Below are positions 16,443 to 25,049 of a stretch of DNA of 64,000 nt, in pieces; the first letter of the stretch is position 1; the number at the start of each line of letters is the position of its first letter. This DNA is from Nocardioides luteus (GTDB lineage: Bacteria > Actinomycetota > Actinomycetes > Propionibacteriales > Nocardioidaceae). The notes below the pieces were generated by a model that saw nothing but the letters and a program-made list of their open reading frames with translations, ran no database searches and was not told the origin of the DNA. The DNA lies in assembly GCF_014648595.1 (NCBI RefSeq), contig NZ_BMRK01000018.1, forward strand, positions 1-64,000. Reading direction: 5' to 3'. Position numbers and translations under genes: made by a program.

Positions 16443-18026
16443 ATGACCGAAACCCTCGCACCCGAGTCCCAGACCGACGGCCCGCCGACCGTGAACCCGG
16501 CCGCCGAGTCGCCCGCCAACAAGCAGACCAACTTCGCGTCGCGGCCGATGACCGGCGACGAGTACATCGAGAGCCTGCGCGACGGGCGTGAGATCTACCT
16601 GCACGGCGAGCGGGTCGAGGACGTCACCACGCACCCGGCCTTCCGCAACCCGGTGCGGATGACCGCTCGCCTCTACGACGCCCTGCACACCGGTCCGCAC
16701 GTCGACGAGCTCACCGTGCCGACCGACACCGGCAACGGCGGCGTCACGATGCCGTTCTTCAAGACGCCGACCTCCTCCGCCGACCTGCTCAAGGAGCGCG
16801 ACGCGATCGCACGCTGGTCGAGGATGACCTACGGCTGGATGGGCCGCTCCCCCGACTACAAGGCCAGTTTCCTCGGCACCCTGCACGCCAACAAGGAGCT
16901 CTACGCTCCGTTCCAGGACAACGCGGAGCGCTGGTATCGCGAGTCGCAGGAGAAGGTCCTCTACTGGAACCACGCGATCATCAACCCGCCGGTCGACCGG
17001 CAGCTGCCGCCAGACGAGGTCGGCGACGTCTACATGAAGGTGGAGAAGGAGACCGACGCCGGGCTGATCGTCTCCGGCGCGAAGGTGGTGGCGACCGGGA
17101 GCGCGATCACCAACTACAACTTCATCGCCCACTACGGCCTGCCGATCCGCAAGAAGCAGTTCGCCCTGATCTGCACCGTCCCGATGGACTCCCCCGGCAT
17201 CAAGCTGATCTGCCGCTCGTCCTACACCGAGCAGGCGGCGAAGAACGGCGCCCCCTTCGACTACCCGCTGTCGAGCCGGATGGACGAGAACGACACCATC
17301 TTCATCTTCGACAAGGTGCTCGTGCCCTGGGAGAACGTCTTCATGTACGGCGACGTGGAGCGGATCAACGCCTTCTTCCCGCAGTCGGGGTTCCTGCCGA
17401 GGTTCACCTTCCAGGGCTGCACGCGCCTGGCCGTCAAGCTCGACTTCATCGCCGGCCTGCTGATGAAGGCGCTCGAGGCCACCGGCTCCGGCGGCTTCCG
17501 CGGCGTGCAGACGCGGGTGGGTGAGGTCATCGGCTGGCGCAACCTGTTCTGGTCGCTGACCGAGTCGATGGCCCGTGACCCCGAGCCGTGGGTCGGCGAC
17601 TCGGTCATCCCGAAGCTGGAGTACGGCCTGACGTACCGGATGTTCATGATCCACGGCTACCCGCGGGTCAAGGAGATCATCGAGCAGGACGTCGCCTCCG
17701 GGCTGATCTACCTGCCCTCCGGCGCCGCCGACTTCAAGAGCCCCGAGGTGAGGCCGTACCTGGACAAGTACGTCCGTGGCTCCAACGGCATCACCGCGGT
17801 CGACCGGGTGAAGGTCATGAAGGCGCTGTGGGACTCGATCGGCTCCGAGTTCGGCGGCCGCCACGAGCTCTACGAGCGCAACTACTCCGGCAACCACGAG
17901 AACGTGAAGGCCGAGCTCCTCTTCGCCGCTCAGAACCGCGGCGGTGCGGATGCGATGAAGGGGCTCGCCGACGAGTTCCTGTCCGAGTACGACCTCGACG
18001 GCTGGACCGTGCCGGACCTGTTCTGA
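16443..18026 (+). CDS. Two-component flavin-dependent phenol hydroxylase, oxygenase component (HpaB/PheA1/NphA1 family)
   Basis: 527 residues of the 4-hydroxyphenylacetate 3-hydroxylase family. It uses FADH2 from the partner reductase to ortho-hydroxylate a phenol. Characteristic blocks are [20 protein letters not shown] at the N-terminus, then [54 protein letters not shown] and [15 protein letters not shown]. The family includes 4-hydroxyphenylacetate, phenol, 4-nitrophenol and chlorophenol hydroxylases. With benzoate and catechol genes nearby, phenol to catechol is the simplest reading, but substrate assignment is inference. A ~30-residue Thr/Pro/Glu-rich N-terminal extension precedes the usual start. 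Confidence 0.87.
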   Translation: MTETLAPESQTDGPPTVNPAAESPANKQTNFASRPMTGDEYIESLRDGREIYLHGERVEDVTTHPAFRNPVRMTARLYDALHTGPHVDELTVPTDTGNGGVTMPFFKTPTSSADLLKERDAIARWSRMTYGWMGRSPDYKASFLGTLHANKELYAPFQDNAERWYRESQEKVLYWNHAIINPPVDRQLPPDEVGDVYMKVEKETDAGLIVSGAKVVATGSAITNYNFIAHYGLPIRKKQFALICTVPMDSPGIKLICRSSYTEQAAKNGAPFDYPLSSRMDENDTIFIFDKVLVPWENVFMYGDVERINAFFPQSGFLPRFTFQGCTRLAVKLDFIAGLLMKALEATGSGGFRGVQTRVGEVIGWRNLFWSLTESMARDPEPWVGDSVIPKLEYGLTYRMFMIHGYPRVKEIIEQDVASGLIYLPSGAADFKSPEVRPYLDKYVRGSNGITAVDRVKVMKALWDSIGSEFGGRHELYERNYSGNHENVKAELLFAAQNRGGADAMKGLADEFLSEYDLDGWTVPDLF

Positions 18027-18037
18027 CCTGCCATCGA

Positions 18038-18079
18038 CTGAGCGGGCGGCGCCTCGGGACCGGGGCGTCGCCCGCTCAG
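18038..18079. terminator. Bidirectional hairpin between convergent genes
   Basis: Arms 18038-18053 and 18064-18079 pair over 16 bp with one mismatch (CTGAGCGGGCG with CGCCCGCTCAG, then GCC/GGC). It starts 12 nt after the oxygenase stop and overlaps the 3' end of the convergent membrane-protein gene, so it can end both transcripts. Confidence 0.75.
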
Positions 18080-18423
18080 CGCAGGATGAACCAGAGTCCG
18101 ACCAGCGAAGGCACGATGCCGAGGACCAGCCACGGCGTGAACGGGCTGCGGCGGTGGATGAGGAACCCGCCGGCCAGGCCCAGCACGCCGAACGCCGCGG
18201 CGATGACGCACAGCCCGATGCGCGAGGGCTGGTAGACGGGGTCGATCGCGACGGCGCCGATGACGAGCCCGACCACCAGGTGGGCGACGGTGAAGACGGC
18301 GAGCACGGACGCGACCCACTGCTGCACGTGCGTGAGCGACTTGTCGTTGACCGGACGGATCGGGTTGTCCGGGTCCATCAGGTGTCGCGGTCGTCGCACT
18401 GGCTCGTTCACGGTCTTGTCCAT
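18076..18423 (-). CDS. Small membrane protein of unknown function
   Basis: 115 residues from the ATG at 18423; start choice is uncertain, because GGAGAG lies very close to this ATG and another in-frame ATG is at 18378. Three or four hydrophobic segments are visible: WVASVLAVFTVAHLVVGLVI, a block around IGLCVIAAAFGVLGLAGGFL, and PWLVLGIVPSLVGLWFIL at the C-terminus. It is divergent from an OhrR-like repressor and shares a 70-bp control region with it, which suggests it is that repressor's target. I recognise no family. Confidence 0.65.
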   Translation of the reverse strand: MDKTVNEPVRRPRHLMDPDNPIRPVNDKSLTHVQQWVASVLAVFTVAHLVVGLVIGAVAIDPVYQPSRIGLCVIAAAFGVLGLAGGFLIHRRSPFTPWLVLGIVPSLVGLWFILR

Positions 18424-18461
18424 CTCTCCGGCAGGCACACCAACATTTAACAGGCAAATCA

Positions 18462-18473
18462 TTGGTGCACCAA
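18462..18473. promoter_or_regulatory. Palindromic operator in the divergent region
   Basis: TTGGTGCACCAA is a perfect 12-bp palindrome, with a further TTGGTA at 18477-18482 and ACCAAC at 18439-18444 nearby. It lies midway between the membrane-protein gene and the OhrR-like gene and is the likely site of that repressor. Confidence 0.55.
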
Positions 18474-18493
18474 CTATTGGTACGCTAACTCAC

Positions 18494-18946
18494 ATGCCGA
18501 CGAACGACCTCTCGGAGATCGAGAACCCGCTGGCCCTCGATCAGCAGGTCTGCTTCGGGCTCGCGGTCGCCGCCCGCAGCGTCATCGCCCTCTACCGGCC
18601 TCTCCTCGAGCCGATGGGCCTCACCCATCCGCAGTATCTGGTCATGCTGGCGCTGTGGGAGGAGGAGTCGCTGCGCGTCTCCGAGCTCGGCCGGAAGGTC
18701 CAGCTCGACCCCGGCACCCTCTCCCCGCTGCTGAAGCGGCTCGAGGCCCAGGGCTACCTCCGCCGTGAGCGCAACCGGAGCGACGAACGCTCGCTCGCCG
18801 TCGTCCTGACCGACCAGGGCCGCGCGCTCCGCGACGACGCCGAGAAGATCCCGCCCGCGATCGTCGAGCGGCTCGGGATGGACGTCGAGGAGCTGATGGA
18901 GCTCCATCGGCGGCTGCTCGACGTCATCGCTGCGGCGACCCAGTGA
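18494..18946 (+). CDS. MarR-family regulator, OhrR-like (single N-terminal Cys)
   Basis: 150 residues. The N-terminal stretch ENPLALDQQVCFGLAVAARS matches the OhrR pattern, with Cys20 where OhrR proteins carry the peroxide-reactive cysteine. The winged helix follows: VSELGRKVQLDPGTLSPLLK for the HTH, and RSDERSLAVVLT for the wing. OhrR repressors respond to organic hydroperoxides. No ohr peroxidase gene is adjacent, only the divergent membrane protein. No Shine-Dalgarno is visible before the ATG at 18494; TACGCT (18481-18486) could be a -10 for a leaderless transcript. Confidence 0.82.
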   Translation: MPTNDLSEIENPLALDQQVCFGLAVAARSVIALYRPLLEPMGLTHPQYLVMLALWEEESLRVSELGRKVQLDPGTLSPLLKRLEAQGYLRRERNRSDERSLAVVLTDQGRALRDDAEKIPPAIVERLGMDVEELMELHRRLLDVIAAATQ

Positions 18947-18960
18947 GCTGGTCGGCGAGA

Positions 18961-19019
18961 TAGTCCAGCGAGTTCTGGTCGGTTTACTCGCCAGTAACGG
19001 GCCAAAACTCCCTGGAGTA
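18961..19019. repeat. 59-bp palindromic repeat, copy 1
   Basis: Bounded by TAGTCCAGCGAG (18961-18972) and CTCCCTGGAGTA (19008-19019), which pair at 10 of 12 positions. Its reverse complement matches 35022-35080 at 53 of 59 positions without gaps. It lies between the convergent OhrR-like and hydrolase genes. Confidence 0.85.
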
Positions 19020-19034
19020 CCCCGAAAACGACCA

Positions 19035-19763
19035 TCAGACCTCCCCGACCGCGGCGCACACGTGCGACCACACGGACGAGGTCGGGTCGCCCCAGTCGGT
19101 GTGGCTGGCACCTTCGAGAACATCGAGACGTACGCCGGGGTGGGCTGCGCGGTAGCGCTGGGAGATCTCGAGCGGGATCACGGTGTCGGCGGCGCCGTGG
19201 AGGATCCGCACCGGGACCTGAGGGGCCAGCCCGACGGGGTCGGCGGCGGCGTACGCCTCGGGGTTCTCGGCCGGGGTGCCGCCGAGGAACTCCTCGACCG
19301 CACCGTCAGTGAGACCCTCCGCGGTCATCGCGGCTAGGGCGGCGGCGGGGGCGAGCGCGACGACCCCGGTCACCAGGGTGGCCGGGCGGGAGGCCGCCCA
19401 GAGGGCGAGCTGGCCGCCGGAGGAGTGGCCGACCAGGGTGATCCGGCGGGGCGCGTCGTTGTGGATCGTCCACTCCCGCCCGCTGAGCTGGATCGACTCG
19501 ATCGCGGTCGAGACGTCCTCGAAGGCCTGGCGCCATTGGCCGGGACCGTGCCGGTACTCCACCGTCGCGGTCAGATGACCGGCCTCCGCCAGCGCCCGGC
19601 CGGCCGACCACGTCCGCATCCGGTCCGAGTCGCGCCACAGCCCGCCGTGGAGCAGCAGGACGAGCGAGTCGGTCGCCTCGGACGGTTCGAAGACGTCGGC
19701 GACCTGCCGGGCGGTGGCGCCGTAGCGCATCGTCGCGTCGGGGTAGGTGTCTGTCGGGGTCAT
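19035..19763 (-). CDS. Alpha/beta hydrolase, kynurenine-formamidase-like
   Basis: 242 residues with HGGLWRDSDR (oxyanion HGG.W), nucleophile GHSSGGQLALW, the acid in LHGAADTVIP, and the base in ASHTDWGD. The HGGxW start is typical of the kynurenine formamidase / esterase-lipase branch. It is last in the benzoate operon and overlaps the end of benE by 4 nt (ATGA). In this context it may act on an aromatic ester or formamide; the substrate is not determined. Confidence 0.75.
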   Translation of the reverse strand: MTPTDTYPDATMRYGATARQVADVFEPSEATDSLVLLLHGGLWRDSDRMRTWSAGRALAEAGHLTATVEYRHGPGQWRQAFEDVSTAIESIQLSGREWTIHNDAPRRITLVGHSSGGQLALWAASRPATLVTGVVALAPAAALAAMTAEGLTDGAVEEFLGGTPAENPEAYAAADPVGLAPQVPVRILHGAADTVIPLEISQRYRAAHPGVRLDVLEGASHTDWGDPTSSVWSHVCAAVGEV

Positions 19764-20989
19764 GATCTCTCCTTGCCGTCGCCCTCGGGTCGGGCCGGGC
19801 GGTCCAGCAGCGCGCTGACCGCGACGCCGGCCACCAGCCCCCAGAAGGCGGAGCCGATGTTGAGGACGGTGATGTCGGCGACAGTCACCAGGAAGGTGAC
19901 CAGCGCGCCGGTGACGTAGGGGCCGCGGAACGCGGTCTGGAAGGCGCCCTGGAGCGGCTTGAGCATGGCGAGCCCGCCCAGGGCGGCGACGTACGCCTCG
20001 GGCATGGTGGTGATGACGCGGACCATGCCGGGGGCGAGCAGCCCGAACCCGATGGCGAGTACGCCGCACCACACCGCCGCCGCATAGTGCCGTCGGGGCT
20101 CCCCGGTGGCGGTGACCAGAGCGTTGGTCGGCCCGGCGAGGCAGGTGGAGACCCCGCCGAACGGAGCCGCGACCAGCGAGGTCGCGCCGCACCAGCCGGT
20201 CACCTGGTTCATCCGCGGGTCGTGACCGACGGCCCGCAGCACCGCCATGCCCTGGCCGTTCTGGACGACGAGGACGGTGATCAGCAGCGGGATGGTGAGC
20301 TCGACGAAGGCCGACCCGGTGAAGACAGGAGCGCTCCAGACCGGGGCGATGACCCAGCGTCCGCCGACCTCGACCGCGGTCCGGTCGGCGAGGCCCACCG
20401 CGACCGCGCCGACCGCCAGCGCAGCCAGCACGGCCGGGAGCCAGCGAGCCAGCCGGGGCAGCGCGCTGACGGCGACGAAGGCGGCGACCATCGGTCCGGC
20501 GATGGCCAGGTCGCGGTCGACGGCGAGCACCAGGTCGGTGCCGAAGCGGAGGAAGACCCCGGCCACCATCGCCATCACGACCGGCATCGGCAGCAGGTGC
20601 ATGACGCGGTCGACCTGCCGGGTCAGCCCCAGCGCGAGCAGCAGCACCGCAGCCATGACGAACCCGCCGACCGCCTCGGCCCAGGTGGTGCCCGCGGCCA
20701 TCGCCTGACCGACCACGACGGTGCCGGGGATGGTCCAGAAGTAGACCAGCGGCTGCCGGCTCCAGCGGGAGGCGAGGATCGTCAGCACACCGTTGAGACA
20801 GAAGACCGCGCTGACCCAGGAGGCGACGACGGCGGTCGACAGCCCGGCGCCCTGACCGACCGCGAGGATCACCGCGACCGGCCCGGTGCAGGAGAACAGG
20901 AAGCCGACGAAGCCGTTGACCAGCTCGTGTCGGCCCAGGTCGCGCCGGAGCGCGGTCTGTGGTGGTCGGACGTCGAGGTCGGTGCTCAT
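19760..20989 (-). CDS. benE: BenE-family benzoate transporter
   Basis: 409 residues with about 12 membrane segments. It opens with LGRHELVNGFVGFLFSCTGP, the BenE signature region, and continues with WTIPGTVVVGQAMAAGTTWA and FGGVSTCLAGPTNALVTATG, conserved in this benzoate/H+ symporter family. It overlaps benR upstream by 4 nt and the hydrolase downstream by 4 nt, so all three are translationally coupled. With benK, it makes two benzoate importers in one operon, as in Corynebacterium glutamicum. Confidence 0.9.
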   Translation of the reverse strand: MSTDLDVRPPQTALRRDLGRHELVNGFVGFLFSCTGPVAVILAVGQGAGLSTAVVASWVSAVFCLNGVLTILASRWSRQPLVYFWTIPGTVVVGQAMAAGTTWAEAVGGFVMAAVLLLALGLTRQVDRVMHLLPMPVVMAMVAGVFLRFGTDLVLAVDRDLAIAGPMVAAFVAVSALPRLARWLPAVLAALAVGAVAVGLADRTAVEVGGRWVIAPVWSAPVFTGSAFVELTIPLLITVLVVQNGQGMAVLRAVGHDPRMNQVTGWCGATSLVAAPFGGVSTCLAGPTNALVTATGEPRRHYAAAVWCGVLAIGFGLLAPGMVRVITTMPEAYVAALGGLAMLKPLQGAFQTAFRGPYVTGALVTFLVTVADITVLNIGSAFWGLVAGVAVSALLDRPARPEGDGKERS

Positions 20990-23661
20990 GGCTCCTCCGT
21001 CGGCTCGGCCGCCAACGCGGCGAGCTCGGTCCGGCTGCGGACGCCGAGCTTCGCGTAGATGCGGGTCAGGTGGTACTGCACGGTCTTGGGCGAGACGAAC
21101 AGCTGCGCCGCCACCTCGCGGTTGGAGAGGCCGGAGGCGACCATCTCCGCGACGGTCTCCTCCTGCGGGGTCAGGTCCACCGGGCCGCGCTCACCGCGCG
21201 GCGCGCGCACTCCCCCGGCCCGCAGCTCGCGCTGCGCGGCGTCGACGTGGGTCTGCGCACCCAGCGCGTCCCACAGGTCGCGGGCCGAGGAGAGCAGCGC
21301 CTCGGCCTCGCGGCGGCGGCCCGCGCGACGCAGCGCCTGACCGTAGGCGAAGGTGATCCGGGCCCGGTCGTAGCGCAGCGGCAGCCCGTCGAGCAGACCG
21401 AGCGCACGGTCGAAGGTGTCGCGCACCCCGACCAGGTCACCACGGGCGGCGTGCCAGCGGCCGCGAGCGGTCGCCAGCCTCGCCTCGGCGGAGCGGTGCT
21501 CCTCCTCCCGGGCACGGGCCTCGTGGGGCCGGAGGAGCTCGTCGGCCTCCTCGAGCCTGCCCTCGGCGACCAGCGCCGCGGCGTACGTCTCGGCCCACGG
21601 CCAGATGGCGGGCTCGGTCAGCGCACTGTCGGCCGGGGCGTGGGTGAGCGGCTCGAGGATGCGCAGGACGGCGCGGAAGTCGCTGCGCGCCTCGGCGATG
21701 CGGGCCCGGGCGAGGAGCGTCGGGACCCGCATGATCTCGTAGCCCTGCGCGCAGCTCTCGGCGGCTCGCGCCGCACGGGCGGCCTCGTCCCAGTCCCCGC
21801 GCAGCAGGTGGGTCTCGGTGGCGGTCCACTCGAGCATCGGGGTGACCAGGGCGATGCCCGACTCCGCGGCCAGCGCCCTGCCGGCCGCGACGGTCTGCAG
21901 CGCTGCGTTGCCCTCCCCGGTCAGGAACTGCACCCGGGCGAGCCAGGCCAGCGCCCACATCGCGATGCGCGTCGAGCCGCCGAGCACGCGCGGGTCGGTG
22001 ACGCCCTCCAGGCGGCTGCGGCTCTCGTCGAGCTCGTCGGCGAGCACCCCGAGCCAGCCGCGGCCCATGGTGACCCGCTGGGTCTGGGCGCTGTGGCCGA
22101 CGCGTCGGGCGGCCAGCGCGTACGCCTCGAGGGCCTCCTCGAACCGGCCGGCCATCGCCAGCCCGAGCCCGCGGATGGCCGCGGCCTCGACGCCCGCCGC
22201 CGAGTCGCTCCCGGCGAGCGCGATGGCGCGGTCGGCCCAGGTGACGAGCTCGTCGCCGCGGCACAGCGCCAGCGAGTGCAGCACGTGGCGGGTCGCGATC
22301 AGGGCGGCCGTCTCCGGCTCGCGGTCGGCGTTGACGATGTCCCAGGCGCGCCCGAGGCGCACCTCGGCCTCGGTCGCACGACCGCGCAGGATCGCCAGGT
22401 AGGCCAGGACCGCGTCGCGCAGAGGTGTCTCCCGCAGGCCTTCGACCACGGGCACCATCGCGGCCGCGCCCATCCCGTCACCGGCCGCGACCAGGGCGTC
22501 GACCGCGTGGATCAGCCGGTCGTCGCGGCGCAGCGGGTCCTCGGTGAGCCGGCTGGCGTCGCGGTAGAGCGCGGCGGCCTGCGCCCAGGCGCCGTCGTCA
22601 CCGCGTCGCTGTGCGAGCCGGGCGACCTCGTCGGCGAGGGCGACGTCCGGCACGGGCGTCGCGGCGACGCGGTGGCGGACCCGGCGGACCTCGTCGTCGA
22701 CGACCTCGGCGGCGCGCTGGTGCAGGTCGGCGGTGCGGCGAGCGCCCATCGTGTCGAGCACGGCGACCCCGACCAGCGGCGTACGCCAGCGCGGGCGGTG
22801 GTCGTGAGCGGCCTCGACCAGCCCTGCGGAGGCCAGAGCGTCGACCGCCGCCAGCGGGTCCTCGAGATCCGCCAGGGTCGCGGCCTGACCGAGCGTCGCC
22901 TCCTCCCCCAGGACCGCGAGCGCCTCGGCGAGCACCCGCCCGCGCGCACCACAGCCGGCGAGCGCGAGCTCGACCTCGTCGCGTACGTGGGCGGGGGCGG
23001 GCAGCTGGGTGTCGGGCCGCGCCCACCGGCTGGGCGGAAGCTCGTCGAGCAGCGCGACCACGTCACGCGGGCTGCCCCCGGTGTGGCGGGTGAGGACCTC
23101 GGCCATCGCCGGGTGCAGCACCCGGCCGCGCAGGGCCGCGAGCTCACCGACGGCGGTCGCGTCGAGCCCCTCGATGCGTACGGTCTCGGCGGCGATCTCA
23201 CCCAGGAACGGCGCGCTCCGGGTGGCGGCCAGCACCAGCAGGACCGGTACGTCGCGGTGCCGCCGCAACGCGGAGGCGAGTGCCTGGAGCGAGACCTGGT
23301 CGGCGGCGTGGGCGTCGTCGAGGAGCACCAGGCCGGGCTCGTCGCCCTCCCGGGCCTCCTCGACACGGGCCACCAGCGCGTCCGCCGCGGCGACCGCGTC
23401 CGTCGGGGGCTCCTCCCCCAGCAGCTGGCGCAGCACGGCGCCCGGCGAACCCTGCTCCCATGCGGCGGCACGAGCGGTCAGCGGGGGCGAGGCGACCCGT
23501 TCGGCCAGGCCTCGGAGCAGCGCGGTCTTCCCCAGCCCCGGACCGCCGAGCACCAGCACGGCGGCGGCGCCGGAGGTGCGGGTGAGGGCCAGCCGCGAGG
23601 TGAGCTCGACGAGCTCGTCCTCACGACCGACACACCCAGCTCGTTCGATGAGCACGGTCAC
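20986..23661 (-). CDS. benR: LAL-type LuxR regulator of benzoate genes
   Basis: 891 residues. Walker A is GGPGLGKTALLRGLAERV (residues 39 on), Walker B LVLLDDAHA near residue 116, then a long TPR-like helical middle part and a C-terminal LuxR HTH: LTPQEETVAEMVASGLSNRE and VAAQLFVSPKTVQYHLTRIY. This is the ATP-binding LAL architecture. In C. glutamicum an LAL-type BenR encoded inside the ben cluster controls benzoate genes, and the location here (between benK and benE) supports the same role. It starts 14 nt after the benK stop. The effector is unknown, with benzoate or a metabolite likely. Confidence 0.85.
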   Translation of the reverse strand: MTVLIERAGCVGREDELVELTSRLALTRTSGAAAVLVLGGPGLGKTALLRGLAERVASPPLTARAAAWEQGSPGAVLRQLLGEEPPTDAVAAADALVARVEEAREGDEPGLVLLDDAHAADQVSLQALASALRRHRDVPVLLVLAATRSAPFLGEIAAETVRIEGLDATAVGELAALRGRVLHPAMAEVLTRHTGGSPRDVVALLDELPPSRWARPDTQLPAPAHVRDEVELALAGCGARGRVLAEALAVLGEEATLGQAATLADLEDPLAAVDALASAGLVEAAHDHRPRWRTPLVGVAVLDTMGARRTADLHQRAAEVVDDEVRRVRHRVAATPVPDVALADEVARLAQRRGDDGAWAQAAALYRDASRLTEDPLRRDDRLIHAVDALVAAGDGMGAAAMVPVVEGLRETPLRDAVLAYLAILRGRATEAEVRLGRAWDIVNADREPETAALIATRHVLHSLALCRGDELVTWADRAIALAGSDSAAGVEAAAIRGLGLAMAGRFEEALEAYALAARRVGHSAQTQRVTMGRGWLGVLADELDESRSRLEGVTDPRVLGGSTRIAMWALAWLARVQFLTGEGNAALQTVAAGRALAAESGIALVTPMLEWTATETHLLRGDWDEAARAARAAESCAQGYEIMRVPTLLARARIAEARSDFRAVLRILEPLTHAPADSALTEPAIWPWAETYAAALVAEGRLEEADELLRPHEARAREEEHRSAEARLATARGRWHAARGDLVGVRDTFDRALGLLDGLPLRYDRARITFAYGQALRRAGRRREAEALLSSARDLWDALGAQTHVDAAQRELRAGGVRAPRGERGPVDLTPQEETVAEMVASGLSNREVAAQLFVSPKTVQYHLTRIYAKLGVRSRTELAALAAEPTEEP

Positions 23662-23675
23662 ACCCTAGGCCCCCT

Positions 23676-24977
23676 TCATGCGGGCAGGCCCTCGTCGAGA
23701 GCGACGTCCACGACGGGCTCCTCGGGCGATCGCGGCACCGCGGCGGTGACCACGGCACCCACGATCGCGACCCCGGCGAAGATCTGGAAGGCGGTGGTGC
23801 CGCCCACCCCGGCGGCCACCAGAGCGCCGCCGATGATCGGGCCGACGATGCCGCCCAGCCGCCCGAAGCCGGCGCACCAGGCGACGCCCGCGCCACGGGC
23901 CCGGGTCGGGTAGTAGTTGGCGACGAGCCCGTAGATGAGCACCTGGGTGCCGATCGTGCCGACGCCGGCAATCGCCACCGCCGGGAACAGCACGGCCAGC
24001 GGCAGCCCGAGCGGCAGCAGCACCAGCATCAGCCCGGCGAGCACGAAGGTGGTCGCGACGACCTTCCGGGCGCCGGTGCGGTCGGCGACGAACGAGGCGA
24101 GGAGACCGCCCACGATGGCACCGCCGTTGAGCACGAGCAGGAAGGTCAGGGCGTACGCCTTGCCGTAGCCGTTGTCCTCCATGATCTTCGGCAGCCAGGT
24201 GTTGAGGCCGTAGGTCAGCAGCAGCCCGGAGAAGCTCATCAGGCCGAGCACGAGGGTCGGGAAGGCGAGCGGGCGGCGAGCCAGGGCGCTGAAGCCGACG
24301 GCTTCCTGCGCCACCGGGCCGGTGACGGGAGCGACCTGCCCGCGCGAGTCGAGCCACTGCTGCGACTCGGGGAGCTTCGCGATCGCGAACGGGAGCAGCA
24401 GCACCAGCGGGCTGGCACCGATCGCCATCAGGATCCGCCAGTTGGCGCCGCTCGGGTCGATGATCAGCGCCATCAGCGAGGCGCTCACGCCACCGGCCGG
24501 GATGCCGCTGTAGACGATCGCGTTGAGCCGGTTCTTGCGCTCCGGCGGGGCGAGCTCGGCCACGAGCGCGCCGACCGTCGCCAGGATCGCGCCCAGCCCG
24601 ATGCCGGTCAGGAAGCGCAGGATGCCGAAGACGGCGATCGACTGCGCCAGGGCGGTCGCGGCCATCCCGAGCGAGAACCAGGTGATGCTGGCGAGCACCA
24701 CCTTGCGGCGGCCGATCCGGTCGCTGACCGCACCCGCGCTCAGCGCGCCGACCAGCACGCCGACCAGGGCGTAGCTGCCGAGCGTGCCGGCCTGGCCGGC
24801 GGAGAGCTGTCCGATCTGGGAGGGGTCTGCCATCAGGGTCGGCAGCACCGTGCCGTAGACCACGAGGTCGTAGCCGTCGAACATCAGGGCCAGCGCGGAG
24901 AGCGCGACGACCCAGGTGAGCTGTCGCGCGGACTTCGCCCGGGCGATCTCGTCGGTGCTTTCGGTGGTGTCGGGCAT
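23676..24977 (-). CDS. benK: Aromatic acid:H+ symporter, BenK/PcaK type
   Basis: 433 residues of the MFS aromatic acid:H+ symporter family. The hallmark DGYD motif appears as ALALMFDGYDLVVYGTVLP in helix 1, and VSDRIGRRKVVLAS is the helix 2-3 loop motif. About 12 membrane segments. It lies 72 bp after the benC-benD stop in the benzoate operon, so benzoate is the probable cargo. GGAG stands 8 nt before the ATG at 24977. Confidence 0.9.
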   Translation of the reverse strand: MPDTTESTDEIARAKSARQLTWVVALSALALMFDGYDLVVYGTVLPTLMADPSQIGQLSAGQAGTLGSYALVGVLVGALSAGAVSDRIGRRKVVLASITWFSLGMAATALAQSIAVFGILRFLTGIGLGAILATVGALVAELAPPERKNRLNAIVYSGIPAGGVSASLMALIIDPSGANWRILMAIGASPLVLLLPFAIAKLPESQQWLDSRGQVAPVTGPVAQEAVGFSALARRPLAFPTLVLGLMSFSGLLLTYGLNTWLPKIMEDNGYGKAYALTFLLVLNGGAIVGGLLASFVADRTGARKVVATTFVLAGLMLVLLPLGLPLAVLFPAVAIAGVGTIGTQVLIYGLVANYYPTRARGAGVAWCAGFGRLGGIVGPIIGGALVAAGVGGTTAFQIFAGVAIVGAVVTAAVPRSPEEPVVDVALDEGLPA

Positions 24978-25049
24978 GGGTGATCTCCATCGGTCACGCG
25001 AGCACGCTCGCGAAAGGGAGGAACGGCCCCGAGAGAGGACCTGGATGGT

